NCBI RefSeq assembly: GCF_047511655.1
Contig: NC_133390.1
Span: 159,647,583-159,711,582, forward strand
Source of the DNA: Castor canadensis
Lineage: Eukaryota > Chordata > Mammalia > Rodentia > Castoridae
Reading direction: 5' to 3'
DNA: 64,000 nucleotides
The notes beneath the pieces were generated by a model that was not told where the DNA came from, did no database searches, and saw only the letters and a list, made by a program, of their open reading frames with translations. Below are positions 47,670-62,142 of this stretch, in pieces (position 1 is the first letter of the stretch; each line of letters begins with the position of its first letter). The translations under genes and the position numbers were made by a program.

Positions 47670-47870
47670 ATGAGGCACCCAGGTGGCTCATTTCTGTATT
47701 CCTGGCTACTCACGAGGCAGAGATCAGGAGGATCACGATTCAAAACCAGCCTGGGGAAATAGGTCTTGAAAAAATTCAACACAAAACAGGGCTGGCTCAA
47801 TGGTAGAGCACCTGCCTAGCAAGTGTGAGGCCCTGAGTTCAAACCCCATTACCACCCAAAAAAAAAAAAA
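47670..47870 (+). repeat. Dimeric SINE, forward
   Basis: A 7SL-like unit ('ggcagagatcaggaggatca') is followed by a shortened tRNA-like unit ('gctcaatggtagagcacctg') and an A tail. Confidence 0.85.
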
Positions 47871-48469
47871 AGCATGCCCAAATCACAGAGTGAAAAAGTG
47901 CAATTGTGCCATGTACCTGGGAAGAGAACTTGAGTGTTTGTAGCCTTAGTGACCTTTATAAGAATTAAGATATTATATACAGAATATCAGTTACAACTGC
48001 TTTTTGCTGCAGATCACAAAAACCCAAGTACAAATAGCTTAGTAAATGGTAATTTATTTTTTCTCTTGTAATAATCCATCTAGAATTAAGCACCCCAGGT
48101 TTAGAATAGCTGTTCTAGGAAATCATCAAAAACCCAGATCCCTTTTAACTTTTCCCCTCACTGTCAATATCTCTGGTTTTCATCCTAATGTTCACAATGT
48201 AGCTGTATTACACCTCTAGCCATCACATATGAGTTTTCAGCAGAGGAAAGGAAAAAAAGACAACAATTGCTTTCCTGGGAGTTTTATCCAGCAAATTTCA
48301 CTTACATTTCATTAGCCACAGGAAAAAAGTCTGGAAAGGTCATGAGGTTTTCATTTTTTTTTTAAACTGGGGACTTTGCTGTCCTGAATAAAATTAGAGC
48401 TATATATAATAATGACAAATTTGAAACAGCCAATTGTGAATCTTGAACAAATGTTTTCTTGAACTATAA

Positions 48470-48800
48470 TGTATATTCAGTAAAGATTTACAATCTAAAC
48501 TGTACAAGTTGATGAATTTTTGCATATGCATACATCTGTGTGATCATTGCCCAAATCAAGATGCAAACATTTCTAGCACTCCAGAAAGTTCCCTTGTGTC
48601 CTTGCTCAGACAGAATTCCCCCACAGAGGTAACCACTCACATTACTTTTGTCAGTTTTTGAACTTCATATAAATGGGATAATATTCATATGTACCCATTG
48701 TGTACAACTTCTTTTGTTCAACTGAATATTTATTTTTGACTTTATAAATTATAGCATATGTAGAATAATATGCAATCATTAAAAACAACAATGTAGAAGA
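48470..48800 (-). mobile_element. Ancient L1 fragment, reverse
   Basis: Diverged text such as 'gtttttgaacttcatataaa' and 'caactgaatatttat' resembles reverse L1M sequence. A similar weak match continues at 49085-49480. Confidence 0.5.
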
Positions 48801-48824
48801 ATATGTTTGTCATAAAAAAATTCC

Positions 48825-48918
48825 CTAGGGCTGGTAGAATGGCTGAAGTGGTAGAGTACCTACCTAGCCTCAAGTGGTGAGGCCCTGAGTTCAAACCCAT
48901 GCTGACCCCCCCAAAAAA
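48825..48918 (+). repeat. ID-like SINE monomer
   Basis: 'gggctggtagaatggctgaa' is followed by 'tgaggccctgagttcaaacc' and a short tail. Confidence 0.85.
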
Positions 48919-49624
48919 AGATGTCCTTGGTTTATTATTGTCTAAAAAGGTTGTAAGAGTCTGTTTTACTTAACTGAACTCATTTATGAAAACTTATTAT
49001 CTATAATTTTTATAGAATAATTTTAAATAATATTTCCTAGTATGTTACTACTAGTTATTTCTGGTTGTTAGTATTAATAGAGTTTTAACTATGTTCTCTG
49101 GTTTTAAAAGTTTTAAACTTTTAATTTGGAATATTTCAAATTTATAGAAAAATTACAAGACCAGTACAAAGAACATCTGGTTAACCTTAACCCAGATTCA
49201 CCACATTTCCTTTTATACTTCCCTGCCTGAATTACTTGAGGGTTAAGTTTTATTCACTGTCCTCACTTATCCCTATAAACCTAAGTGATTATTTTCTAAT
49301 ATCAGAAATTAACCACAAAATAATTATAAAAATAAGGGGATTGTAATATCCATTAAATGTATAATCTGCAGTTCATATTAAGTTTCACCAACTCTCCCAA
49401 TAACCACCTCCATGGTGACTTTTCCTGGTGTGAGCATTGTATTTAGTTTTTATGCTTCCTTAGAATTTTTATGACAAGTAGAGATGTTTTTATTTTTAAA
49501 AAAGGAATATGAAACAACTTGCATTGAGCAAATAAAACAGGGTCAGATGCAACACAGAGACCTTATTTCCAAAGCTTGGCCTGCCTGGAGCATCCAGGTT
49601 TAAACCTTTGTTTGTGTCCATTGA

Positions 49625-51559
<1,935 letters not shown>

Positions 51560-51919
51560 CAATTCAAAATACTTTTAAATTTCCCTTTTGGTTTCTTCTT
51601 TGACCCACTGAATATTTAGAAGGGTATTATTTAGTTTCTAAATATTTGGGGACTACCCAGCTATCTTCCTGTTTTTGATTCCTACGATAAAACACTTTGT
51701 GTAATTTGAATGCTTTTAAGTATATGGAAACTTGTTTTATGGCCCAGAATATAATCTATTTTTGCAAATGCTCCATTTGCATTTGAAAAGAATCTGCTGT
51801 CGTTGTGTGCAGTGTGCTATGAATATTAATCAGGTTGATAGTGTTAGTCAAATCACTTATATCCTTTTCCATCTACTTTTACAATTGTTTGTAGATAAGG
51901 CTGTTAAAATCTCCAGCTA

Positions 51920-52135
51920 CAGCCATGCGCCAGTGGTTCTGCCTATAATTGTAGCTACTCAGGAGGCAGAGATCAGGAAGATGAAGGTTCGAAGCTAGCC
52001 CAGGCAAATAGTTTGTGGGACCCTATCTCAAAAATACCCAAAATTAGCAGAGTGACTTAAGTGCCAGAGTGCCTGCCTTGGAAGTATGAGCCCCTAAGTT
52101 CAAACCCCAGTACCACCAAAAATAAAAAACAAAAA
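51920..52135 (+). repeat. Dimeric SINE, forward
   Basis: 'acagccatgcgccagtggtt' begins the 7SL-like unit. 'gtgccagagtgcctgccttg' lies in the tRNA-like unit. Confidence 0.85.
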
Positions 52136-52498
52136 CAAAAAAACCTCCAACTCTAATTGTAGATATATTTTTCTCCTTGCTTTCTATCAGGTTTTGCTTC
52201 ATGTATTTTAAAGCTATCTTGTTCAGGAATAGATTTTTCAGGTTTGAATTATTCATCACTATAAAATTAACTTCTTTGTTCCTGGTAATATTCTTTGACC
52301 TAAAATCTACTTTTCCTGATTCTAATTTAGTCACTTCTTTTGATTTAATTTAGTTTTCTTTTGATTAATATTAGTTCGATATATCTTTTTCCATCCTTTT
52401 GTGTTTACTCTATTTGTATCTTTATATTTAATGTAGGTTTCTTAAAAGCAGCATAAAGTTGGGTCTCACTTTGATTTTTTTAAAAATCCAATCTGACA

Positions 52499-52681
52499 GC
52501 TGGGGCTGTAGCCCAGTGGTAGAGCACTTGCCTAACATGCCCAAGGCCCAGGATTTGATCCCCAGCAGTGCAAGAAACAAGCAAAAAATAATAAAAACCC
52601 TTATTTTGGGCTGGTGGAGTGGCTCAAGCAGTAACAGTGCCTGCCTAGCAAGCATGAGGCTCTGCCAAAAAAAAAAAAAAA
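52499..52681 (+). repeat. Pair of ID-like SINEs at the L1 5' junction
   Basis: Unit one is 52499-52590 ('gctggggctgtagcccagtg'). Unit two is 52607-52681 ('gggctggtggagtggctcaa') with a 15-A tail. A 17-bp target duplication 'aaaaatccaatctgaca' lies at 52482-52498, and its partner (16 of 17 matching) at 59880-59896, beyond the L1. Confidence 0.85.
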
Positions 52682-52685
52682 TCCA

Positions 52686-54323
52686 GAGGGATTCCAAGAT
52701 GGCGGCTAGAGGGAGGAAGCAGAAAGCAAGCCTCCTATAGTGAAATCTTGGAGAGACACTGGAGACACACTTTGCAGGCATAATCACTGAGAAGAGGCAT
52801 AACTTTGACCCCTCCACACCTCCAGCCGGCGCAGAAAATCTCCACTTCACATTAAACGGAGAAACCAGGAGGGCCCCCTGGCCGTCAGTCGCCAGCGCCC
52901 AGACAGCTTGGGAAGATGCGGACCAGGTGAGCTTTGCGGTACGCGGTACTCCCACAGACAAGCCTGGGCCAGAGCAGCATAGCCCCCTGGACAGACCAAC
53001 CTCCACCTAGGGAAAAAAGGAGAAACTGAGTAATAAGCAATAAGAGCAATAAAGACACGCAGGAGAGAGGGTGGGGCGCAATGAGCGCCGAAGATTGGGG
53101 GAAGGGAACCCTTCCCGGGACTGTAAATAAACAAGCCAGCCTGGCCGGAGAGCCTCTGGTGGGAGCGGGGATGCGCACCCAGCAACCAGGAGCGAGAAAG
53201 CTTGTGAGAGTGGTGGAGGGAGGAAAACTCCACTGGAGAGGAGGGAAGACCCACTTTCCATGTGAACTGTAAACAAACATGGCGGCTGGCAGGAGCAGCA
53301 GCCCCGCCCAGTAATCAGGAGCAGGAAAGCTTGTGAAAGTGGTGGTGGGAGGAAAACTGCACAGGAGACGGGGGAAGACCCACCTCCCACATGAACTGTA
53401 AATAAACACGCAGGCCTCACAACGCGGGTACAGTGTCACTTTTCCCAGTGTGCTTGGAAAGGGGAAAGCTTGTAGCAGAGGCTCACGCACAGGAGAAATC
53501 TGAGCAAACAAAGCCTGCAGGGCCAGGTGAGTGCTAAGCTCACCCCTGAGATCTGCATAAATAATGCCTCCAGCAACAGCAGGCTGACAGCAGCGGCAGG
53601 CAAGCCACAGCTGCAGATACCATTCTCAGAACTGTCTCCAGACTCTTTTTTTTTCCTTTGTCTCCCTATCTTTGATGAGAGAACAACCGAATTACACCTG
53701 CAAGCTGAAAAACTTACTGAAACTGTATTGCATTTGAACTTGGGACACTTGGTGGGGTTTTTTTTGTGCGTGTGTGTGTACTTTTGTTCTACTTTAAGCA
53801 TCCCCTTTGATGAGACAACTACAGAACAACATCTGAGGCACCATCTCCAGGATTGGAGACTGAGGCGGACACCCAAATTATTAAGACTGAAACTTCATTG
53901 CATTTGAACTTGGAGGTTTTTTGGTTTTTTGGTTTATTGGTTTTTTTTTTTAATTTTCTATTTTTTCATTTTATTTTAGTACATTTTTATATATAGATTT
54001 TTCTTTCATTTACTTATTTTTTATTTTTATTCTTGTCTTTATTTTTTTTATTTTTGATTTTCAATCCTCTGTCTCTCTAATGTCTGTTCAGCTTACTGTC
54101 AATTAGTACACTAAAGCTCCCTGTTTATACCTTTGAAACCTTCTTGTCTGATACCTTGTTCTGTTTTCTCCTTCCAGTCTGTGTATTTGTTTTTCCCATT
54201 TCTTTAACTTCTTGCTTTCCATATCAGCTCACCCTTCCATTCTAAATACTACCATTGTTATTATTACAAGCTAGAAAATACTTAATTGCATGCAGTACAG
54301 GGACAGTAACAACACCAAAGACA
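52686..54323 (+). promoter_or_regulatory. L1 5' UTR with two tandem promoter-like monomers
   Basis: The block beginning 'actgtaaa(t/c)aaac' recurs at 53120, 53266 and 53395, giving repeat lengths of 146 and 129 bp. Each unit has 'ccaggagcgagaaagcttgt'-like and 'ggaggaaaact' segments. A second 'atggcggc' lies at 53279-53286. The 3' part (53900-54110) is T-rich. Confidence 0.8.
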
Positions 54324-55503
54324 ATGACGGGAAGACAGAAAAAACAGGGAAACCAGTTTCCCCACAGCAAAAAAATTAGTACAGGAACCAGAGGGGAATG
54401 AAGAAAACAGGTACTCAGATCCAGACTCCAACAAAATGAAGATAAACTATGCCAAAGGACCCAATGAAGCCCACAAGAATAATTTAAAAGACATACTACA
54501 GGTACTCAATGAGAATGTTATAGAGATGATACTGGATAGGGTCAACCATAATGTACAGGAGACACTGAAGAAATTCCAAGACAACAAAAATAGAGAATTT
54601 GAAAAAGCAAAAGAAGAAATAAAGGAAACCATAGAAGCACTGTATAAACACCAAAGTGAAAGAACATGATGAATAAATGGATAAATGAACTCAGGACAAA
54701 AATAGACAACATTAAAAGGAAACCAGCCAGGATATGGAAAACCTCAGAAAAAAGAACGAAACAGAACTGCAAAACAAAACGGAAGGCCAATCCAGCAGAA
54801 TAGAACAAACAGAAGACAGAATCTCAGAACTTGAAGATGAAATGGTAATTAAAGGAAAAACCGAAGAACTATTAATTGAACAACTCAAGACCTGTGAAAA
54901 GAAAATGCAAGAACTCACCAACTCCATCAAAAGACCAAACTTGAGAATCATGGGCATCAAAGAAGGAGAAGAGGTGCAAGTGAAGGGTATGCATAATATA
55001 TTTAACAAAATAATAACAGAAAATTTCCCAAATCTAGAGAAAGATATTCCCATACAGATGCAAGAGGCCTCCAGGACACCAAACAGACCAAATCAAAATA
55101 GAACTACCCCACGACATACCATCATTAAAACAAGTTCAGAAACTAAGGAAAGAATATTGAAAGCTGTAAGAGAGAAAAAACAAGTAACATACAAAGGTAA
55201 ACCCATCAAAATCACAGCAGACTTCTCAACAGAAACATTAAAAGCAAGAAGAGCATGGGGTGAGATCTTCCAGGCACTGAATGAAAATAACTTCAACCCC
55301 AGGATACTCTACCCAGCAGAGCTATCATTCAAATAGATGGAGCAATAAAAGTCTTCCAATATAAGCAGAAACTAAAACAATATGTAACCACAAAGCCACC
55401 ACTACAAAGGATTCTGCACACAGAAAGTGAAACCCAACTTAACCATGAAAAGACAGGCAGCACCAAACCACAGGAAAAGAAAAAGCAAGACAGTAGAGAG
55501 TAA
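54324..55503 (+). pseudogene. L1 ORF1 remnant (RNA-binding protein), disrupted
   Basis: ORF1p is the trimeric coiled-coil RNA chaperone of L1. Here the ATG at 54324 opens only about 25 codons before TGA. The recognisable protein then continues in three other segments: 54436-54669 (coiled-coil part, e.g. VQETLKKFQDNKNREFEKAK), 54734-55336 (coiled coil, then RRM and C-terminal domain, e.g. PNLRIMGIKEGEE and RTPNRPNQNRTTPRHTIIK), and a last part ending at TAA 55501-55503. At least three frame changes and one early stop are visible. Confidence 0.9.
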
Positions 55504-55552
55504 CCTCAATTAGGTACTCACAATCAAACCTTCAAACAACTAAGACAACTAA

Positions 55553-58500
55553 ATGACAGGAATCACCACATACCTATCAGTACTAACACTTAATGTTAAT
55601 GGACTTAATTCCCCCATCAAAAGGCACTGCTTGATGAAATGAATTAAAAAGGAAGATCCAACAATTTGTTGCTTACAGGAGACCCATCTCACGACAGAAA
55701 TAAGCATAGGCTAAGGATGAAAGGCTGGAAGAAGATTGACCAAGCCAACGGCCCCCGAAAACAGGCAGGAGTAGCAATACTTATCTCTGACAAAGTAGAC
55801 TTCAAACCTACATTGATCAAACAAGATAAAGAAGGACATTCCATACTAATAAAAAGGGAAATAGACCAAAAGGAAATAATAATTATCAACCTGTATGCAC
55901 CCAATGTCAATGCACCCAATTTCATCAAACATACCCTGAAAGACCTAAAAGCATATATAAACGCCAACACAGTGGTTGTGGGAGACTTTAACACCACATT
56001 ATCATCAATAGATAGGTCATCCAAACAAAAAATCAATAAAGAAATCCAAGATCTAAAATATGCAATAGATCAAATGGACCTAGTTGATGTCTACAGAACA
56101 TTTCATCCAACTTCTACACAATATACATTCTTCTCAGCAGTCCATGGAACCTTCTCCAAAATAGATCATATCCTAGGGCACAAAGCAAGTCTCAGCAAAT
56201 ATAAGAAAACAGAAATTATACCGTGCATACTATCTGATCACAATGCAGTAAAAGTAGAACTCAACAACAAAAGTAAAGACAAAAAACATGCAAACAGCTG
56301 GAAACTGAATAACTCATTACTTAATGAAGAATGGATCATCGATGAAATAAAAGAGGAAATTAAAATGTTCCTGGAAGTCAATGAAAATGAAAACACAACC
56401 TACCGGAACCTATGGGACACAGCTAAGGCAGTCCTGAGAGGAAAGTTTATAGCCATGAGTGCATATATTAAAAAGACTGAAAGATCCCAAATCAATGACC
56501 TAATGATACATCTCAAACTCCTAGAAAAACAAGAACGAGCAAATCCCAAAACAAATAGGAGAAAAATAATAAAAATAAGAGCTGAAATCAACGAAAAAAA
56601 AACAAAAAATCAACCAAAAGAACCATACAAAGAATTAATGAAACAAAAAGTTGGTTCTTTGAAAAAATAAACAAGATCGATAGACCCCTGGCAAACCTGA
56701 CTAAAATGAGGAGAGAAAAAACCCAAATTAGTAGAATCAGGAATGCAAAAGGGGAGATAACAACAAACACCATGGAAGTCCAGGAAATCATCAGAGACTA
56801 CTTTGAGAACCTATATTCAAATAACTTTGAAAATCTTAAAGAAATGGACAGATTTCTAGATACATATGACCATCCAAAACTGAACCAAGAGGAAATTAAT
56901 CACCTGAATAGATCTATAACACAAAATGAAATTGAAGCAGCAATCAAGAGTCTCCCCAAAAAGAAAAGTCCAGGACCTGATGGATTCTCTGCTGAATTCT
57001 ATCAGACCTTTAAAGAAGAACTGATACCAACCCTCCTTAAACTGTTCCATGAAATAGAAAGGGAAGGAAAACTGCCTAACACATTTTATGAAGCCAGTAT
57101 TACATTTATCCCAAAACCAGGCAAAGACACCTCCAAAAAGGAGAACTATAGGCCAATCTCCTTAATGAACATTGACGCAAAAATCCTCAACAAAATTATG
57201 GCAAACCAAATTCAACAACACATCAAAAAGATTATTCACCACGACCAAGTAGGCTTCATTCCAGGGATGCAAGGGTGGTTCAACATACGAAAATCAGTAA
57301 ACGTAATAAACCGCATTAACAGAAGCAAGGACAAAAACCACTTGATCATCTCAATAGATGCAGAAAAAGCCTTTGATAAGATCCAACACCATTTCATGAT
57401 AAAAGCTCTAAGAAAACTAGGAATAGAAGGAAGGTACCTCAGCATTATAAAAGCTATATATGACAAACCTACAGCCAGCATTATACTTAGTGGAGAAAAA
57501 CTGAAACCATTCCCTCTAAAATCAGGAACCAGACAAGGATGCCCACTATCTCCACTCCTATTCAACATAGTACTGGAATTCCTAGCCAGAGCAATTAGGC
57601 AAGAAGAAGGAATAAAAGGAATACAAATAGGAAAGAAACTGTCAAAATATCCCTATTTGCAGATGACATGATCCTATACCTTAAAGACCCAAAAAACTCT
57701 ACTCAGAAGCTTCTAGACATCATCAATAGCTATAGCAAGGTAGCAGGATATAAAATCAACATAGAAAAATCATTAGCATTTCTATACACTACCAATGAGC
57801 AAACTGAAAAAGAATGTATGAAAACAATTCCATTTACAATAGCCTCAAAAAAAATCAAATACCTAGGTGTAAACCTAACAACAGATGTGAAAGACCTCTA
57901 CAAGGAACACTATATACTTCTGAAGAAAGAGATTGAGGAAGACTTTAGAAAGTGGAGAGATCTCCCATGCTCATGGATTGGTAGAATCAACATAGTAAAA
58001 ATGTCGGTACTCCCAAAAGTAATCTACATGTTTAATGCAATTCCCATCAAAATTCCAATGACATTCATTAAAGAGATCGAAAAATCTACCATGAAATTTA
58101 CATGGAAACACAGGAAGCCACGAATAGCCAAGGCAATACTCAGTCAAAAGAACAATGCTGGAGTTATCACAATACCTGACTTCAAACTATATTACAAAGC
58201 AATAACAATAAAAACAGCATGGTACTGGCACAAAAACAGACATGAAGACCAGTGGAACAGAATAGAGGACCCAGATATGAAGCCACACAACTATAACCAA
58301 CTTGTCTTTGACAAAGGAGCTAAAAATATACGATGGAGAAATAGCAGCCTCTTCAACAAAAACTGCTGGGAAAACTGGTTAGCAGTCTGCAAAAAACTGA
58401 AACTAGATCCATGTGTATCACCCTATACCAAGATTAACTCAAAATGGATCAAGGATCTTAATATCAGACCACAAACTCTAAAGTTGATACAGGAAAGAGT

Positions 58501-59382
58501 AGGAAATACTCTGGAGTTAGTAGGTATAGGTAAGAACTTTCTCAACGAAACCCCAGCAGCACAGCAACTAAGAGATAGCATAGATAAATGGGACCTCATA
58601 AAGCTAAAAAGCTTCTGGTCATCAAAAGAAATGGTCTCTAAACTGAAGAGAACACCCACAGAGTGGGAGAAAATATTTGCTAGCTATATATCAGACAAAG
58701 GACTGATAACCAGAGTATATAGGGAACTTAAAAAACTAAATTCTCCCAAAACTAATGAACCAATAAAGAAATGGGCAAGTGAACTAAACAGAACTTTCTC
58801 AAAAGAAGAAGTTCAAATGGCCAAAAACCACATGAAAAAATGCTCACCATCTCTAGCAATAAAGGAAATGCAAATTAAAAGCACACTAAGATTCCTCCTC
58901 ACCCGTTAGACTAGCCATCATTAGCAACACCACCACCAACAGGTGTTGGCGAGGATGCGGGGGAAAAAGGAACCCTCTTACACTGTTGGTGGGAATGTAA
59001 ACTAGTACAACCACTCTGGAAAAAAATTTGGAGGCTACTTAAAAAGCTAGACATTGATCTACCATTTGATCCAGCAATACCACTCGGGATATACCCAAAA
59101 GACTGTGACACAGGTTACTCCAGAGGCGCCTGCACACCCATGTTTATTGCGGCACTATTCACAATAGCCAAGTTATGGAAACAGCCAAGATGCCCCACCA
59201 CTGACGAATGGATTAAGAAAATGTGGTATCTATACACAATGGAATTTTATGCAGCCATGAAGAAGAACGAAATGTTATCATTCGCTGGTAAATGGATGGA
59301 ATTGGAGAACATCATTTTGAGTGAGGTTAGCCTGGCCCAAAAGACCAAAAATCGTATGTTCTCCCTCATATGTGGACATTAG
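55553..59382 (+). pseudogene. L1 ORF2 remnant (endonuclease / reverse transcriptase), disrupted
   Basis: ORF2p is the L1 endonuclease and reverse transcriptase. The start MTGITTYLSVLTLNVNG is at 55553, with an in-frame TGA at 55640-55642 and a frameshift near 55690. The endonuclease segment is 55666-56670 and has [21 protein letters not shown] and SDHNAV. A frameshift near 56600 leads to 56706-57671 (RT fingers: [39 protein letters not shown]). A frameshift near 57610-57635 precedes the catalytic FADD (57656-57667). The thumb and C-terminal part runs to a stop at 58909, and the last segment (59140-59382) is in another frame. Confidence 0.93.
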
Positions 59383-59879
59383 ATTAAGGGCAAACACAAC
59401 AATGGGATTGGACTTTGAGCACATGATAAAAGCTTTAGCACACAAGGGAGGGGTGAGGATAGGTAAGACACCTAAAAAATTAGTTAGCATTTGTTGCCCT
59501 TAACGCAGAGAAACTAAAGCAGATACCTTAAAAGCAACTGAGGCCAATAGGAAAAGGGGACCAGGAACTAGAGAAAAGGTGAGATCAAAAAGAATTAACC
59601 TAGAAGGTAACACACACGCACAGGAAATTAATGTGAGTCAACTCTCTGTATAGCTATCCTTATCTCAACCAGCAAAAACCCTTGTTCCTTCCTGTTATTG
59701 CTTATACTCTCTCTACAACAAAATTAGAAATAAGGGCAAAATAGTTTCTGCTGGGTATTGAGGGGGTGGGGAGGAGATGGAGGGGGCGGAGTGGGTGGTA
59801 AGTGAGGGGGTGGGGGCAGGAAGGAGAAATGACCCAAGCCTTGTATGCACATATGAATAATAAAAAAAAAAGTAAAAAA
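59383..59879 (+). other. L1 3' UTR with G-rich polypurine tract and A tail
   Basis: A G-rich block lies at 59757-59826 with many GGGG runs, as in other rodent and primate L1 3' UTRs. It is followed by 'gcacatatgaataataaa' and the A tail. Confidence 0.9.
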
Positions 59880-59924
59880 AAAAATCTAATCTGACATTCT
59901 GTGCCCTTTTTTTTGTGGGGGAGG

Positions 59925-60340
59925 GGCAGTAGTGAGGTTTGAACTCAGTGTCTTTTACTTGCTGGGCAGGTGCTCTACCACTTTAGCCAAGACCCCAGTC
60001 CTTTTTACTTTTAGTTGTTTATTCAAATAGGGTCTCACATTTATACCCAACCTGATCTGGACTGTGATCCTCCTATTTACACTTCCCGTGTAGCTGGTAT
60101 GAAACACACACACCACCATGCTCAACTTTTTATTGGTTTGAGATGGGAGTCTCTCGAACTTTTTGCCAATCCTGGCTTTGAACCTTTATCCTCTTGATCT
60201 CTGCCTTTCAAGTATGTAAGAAGACAGACAAGAATCAGGAGCCACCCACTATGCCAGCTTTTTTTTTTTTGAGTTAGGATCTTGCCTCAGTTGCCTAAAT
60301 CCTGGGGATTGTAGGCCTGTACCACCATGCCTGGCTAATA
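59925..60340 (-). repeat. Multimeric SINE, reverse (one tRNA-like, at least two 7SL-like units)
   Basis: The tRNA-like unit is 59925-60000. 7SL-like units end near 60127 ('ccaccatgctcaac') and 60260. A partial third ends at 60340 ('accaccatgcctggct'). Confidence 0.7.
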
Positions 60341-61579
60341 TCTGCCTTTTGATTAAGATGTCATTTCATATTATAGATTGTGGTTGGGTTTAACTCTGCT
60401 ATCTTGCTGTTTATTTTCTATTGTCCCACCTGTTCCATTTTCCTTTTGCCCCTGGTTTTTGGATTATTTTGTATGATTTAATTTTATTTTCTTCATTAGC
60501 CTATTTGCCATTTCTTTTTTTTCAGCGGTGATATTACTGGTTTGTATTTATTTATTTCTCCAAGTTTTTTTTCTTCTACTTAAAACATTTTGTTTTATGC
60601 TTAAAAACTTTCATTGTTTCATTTTGCTATTTCTTTTTGTATTATTTTAGTGATTCCTTTATGATTTATTGTATATACCTTTAATTTATCCCAGTCTACC
60701 TTCAAGTATATAGTACCATTTCACATATAGAATTGGAACCTTACATTAGTACACTTCCACTTCTTACCTCTAAGATAATGAGCTGTCATGTATACTACTT
60801 TCACAATTTTAAGAACTTTACAATATGTCATTATTACTTTTGCTTTAAACAATTATATTTTAAATCTATTTAAATAATAAGAAAAGTCCTGTATATTACT
60901 TTACATGGTTACCATTTCTTAAACTCTTCATTCCTTTGTATATAGATTTCTATTCTCTTTTAGATCCACATTTCTAACGTTTCTTATAGTTGGTCTGTTG
61001 GTGGTGAATTTTTCTATTGTCTGAAAACAATTTCATCTCCATTGTTTGTTTTGTTTTTCAAATCATTCCTTTATTGTTCTTTCATCCTTTCTCTATTCTG
61101 TACTTGTACAGTCTGGTAGCCAAGAGTACACTAAAAAAGTTTTGGAAAAGAGAAGCTTTTTATAAATTTATTTTTATTATCATATTATTGTTGTACTGGG
61201 GGTACCTTGTAGCATTTACAAACGTGCTTATAATCTCATCTTCATTGTTAAAAGAATTTTCACTAGGTATAGCATTCCAGGTGAAGAGATTTTCTTTCAA
61301 TATTTTAAAGATGTTGCACTCAAGTTGTCTTCTGGCTTGCATTGCTTTCAACATTGCAGCATTGCTAATGTTCTTATTTTTGTATAACTTGTACACCCTC
61401 TATACACAATGTACCTTTTTGCTCTTGCTGGTTTAAAATTTTTCTATCAGTACTTTAAAGTGATTTAATTATGTTGTGCTTTGGTGTAGTTTTTATCATG
61501 TTTCTATGCTTGGGGTTCATTAGTTTCTTGGATCTCTGGGTTTAATATTTTTAAAATCAGATTTGGAAATTTTGGGCTT

Positions 61580-61790
61580 TTTTATGGTGGAACTGGGGAT
61601 TGAACTCAGGGTTTTCAAGGTAAAGCAAGTACTCTACCATATGAGACACATCTCTAGTTCATTTTGCTCTGGTTATTTTGGAGATGGGCGCTCCTGAACT
61701 ATTTGCCTTGGCTGGCCTCGAACCTTGGTCCTCCCAATCTCAGCCTTCCAAGTAGCTAGGATTACAGATGGTGAGACACCAGCACCCATG
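61580..61790 (-). repeat. Dimeric SINE, reverse
   Basis: 'tggtggaactggggattgaa' is the tRNA-like side, and 'agtagctaggattacagatg' is the 7SL-like end. Confidence 0.8.
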
Positions 61791-62049
61791 TTGGCCATTA
61801 TTTTTTCAAATATTTTTCTGTCTCCCTCTTCCCACTTTGGAGACTCCAATTATATGTATGTAAGACTGCTTAAAACTGTTTCACAGTTCACTATTGTAAG
61901 TAAACAATGCTGTGTTTATTTAACTTTTTAAATCTTTTTTTTTGCCTATCGTTTTGGATAGTTTCTATTGCTATGACTTCAAGTTTACTAATCTTTCTCT
62001 GACATTGTCTAATATGCTATTACTCCCACATGGTATATTTTCTTTCTTT

Positions 62050-62142
62050 TTTTTTTTCCGACAGAATTGGGGTTTGAACTCAGGACCTTATGCTTGCTAG
62101 GCAGTCACAGGCACTCCACCAATTGAGCCACTCTATCATCCC
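62050..62142 (-). repeat. ID-like SINE, reverse
   Basis: It shows 'gacagaattggggtttgaac' followed by 'cttgctaggcagtcacagg'. Confidence 0.8.

Larger units (their letters stand above)
52686..59879 (+). mobile_element. Full-length L1 retrotransposon, defective
   Basis: About 7.2 kb: the 5' end 'gagggattccaagatggcgg' carries a YY1-type CAAGATGGC motif as in other mammalian L1s. A 5' UTR with tandem monomers, ORF1, ORF2, a 3' UTR with a G-rich polypurine block and an A tail follow. Both ORFs carry stops and frameshifts, so it cannot move on its own. The immediate flanks A(n)TCCA (to 52685) and A(n)TCTA (59874-59888) fit a short target duplication in the 3' duplication of the preceding SINE. Confidence 0.95.

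Noticed and set aside
47276-47806. Plus-strand 176-codon ORF
   Set aside because: It runs through a partial B1-like SINE and into a dimeric SINE. The C-terminal part (ATHEAEIRRI...) is translated SINE.
52428-53876. Several overlapping minus-strand ORFs of 135-192 codons
   Set aside because: They lie antisense to the L1 5' UTR and the adjoining SINEs, in a GC-rich stretch with few stops. Only the longest, spanning the monomers, is kept as a finding.
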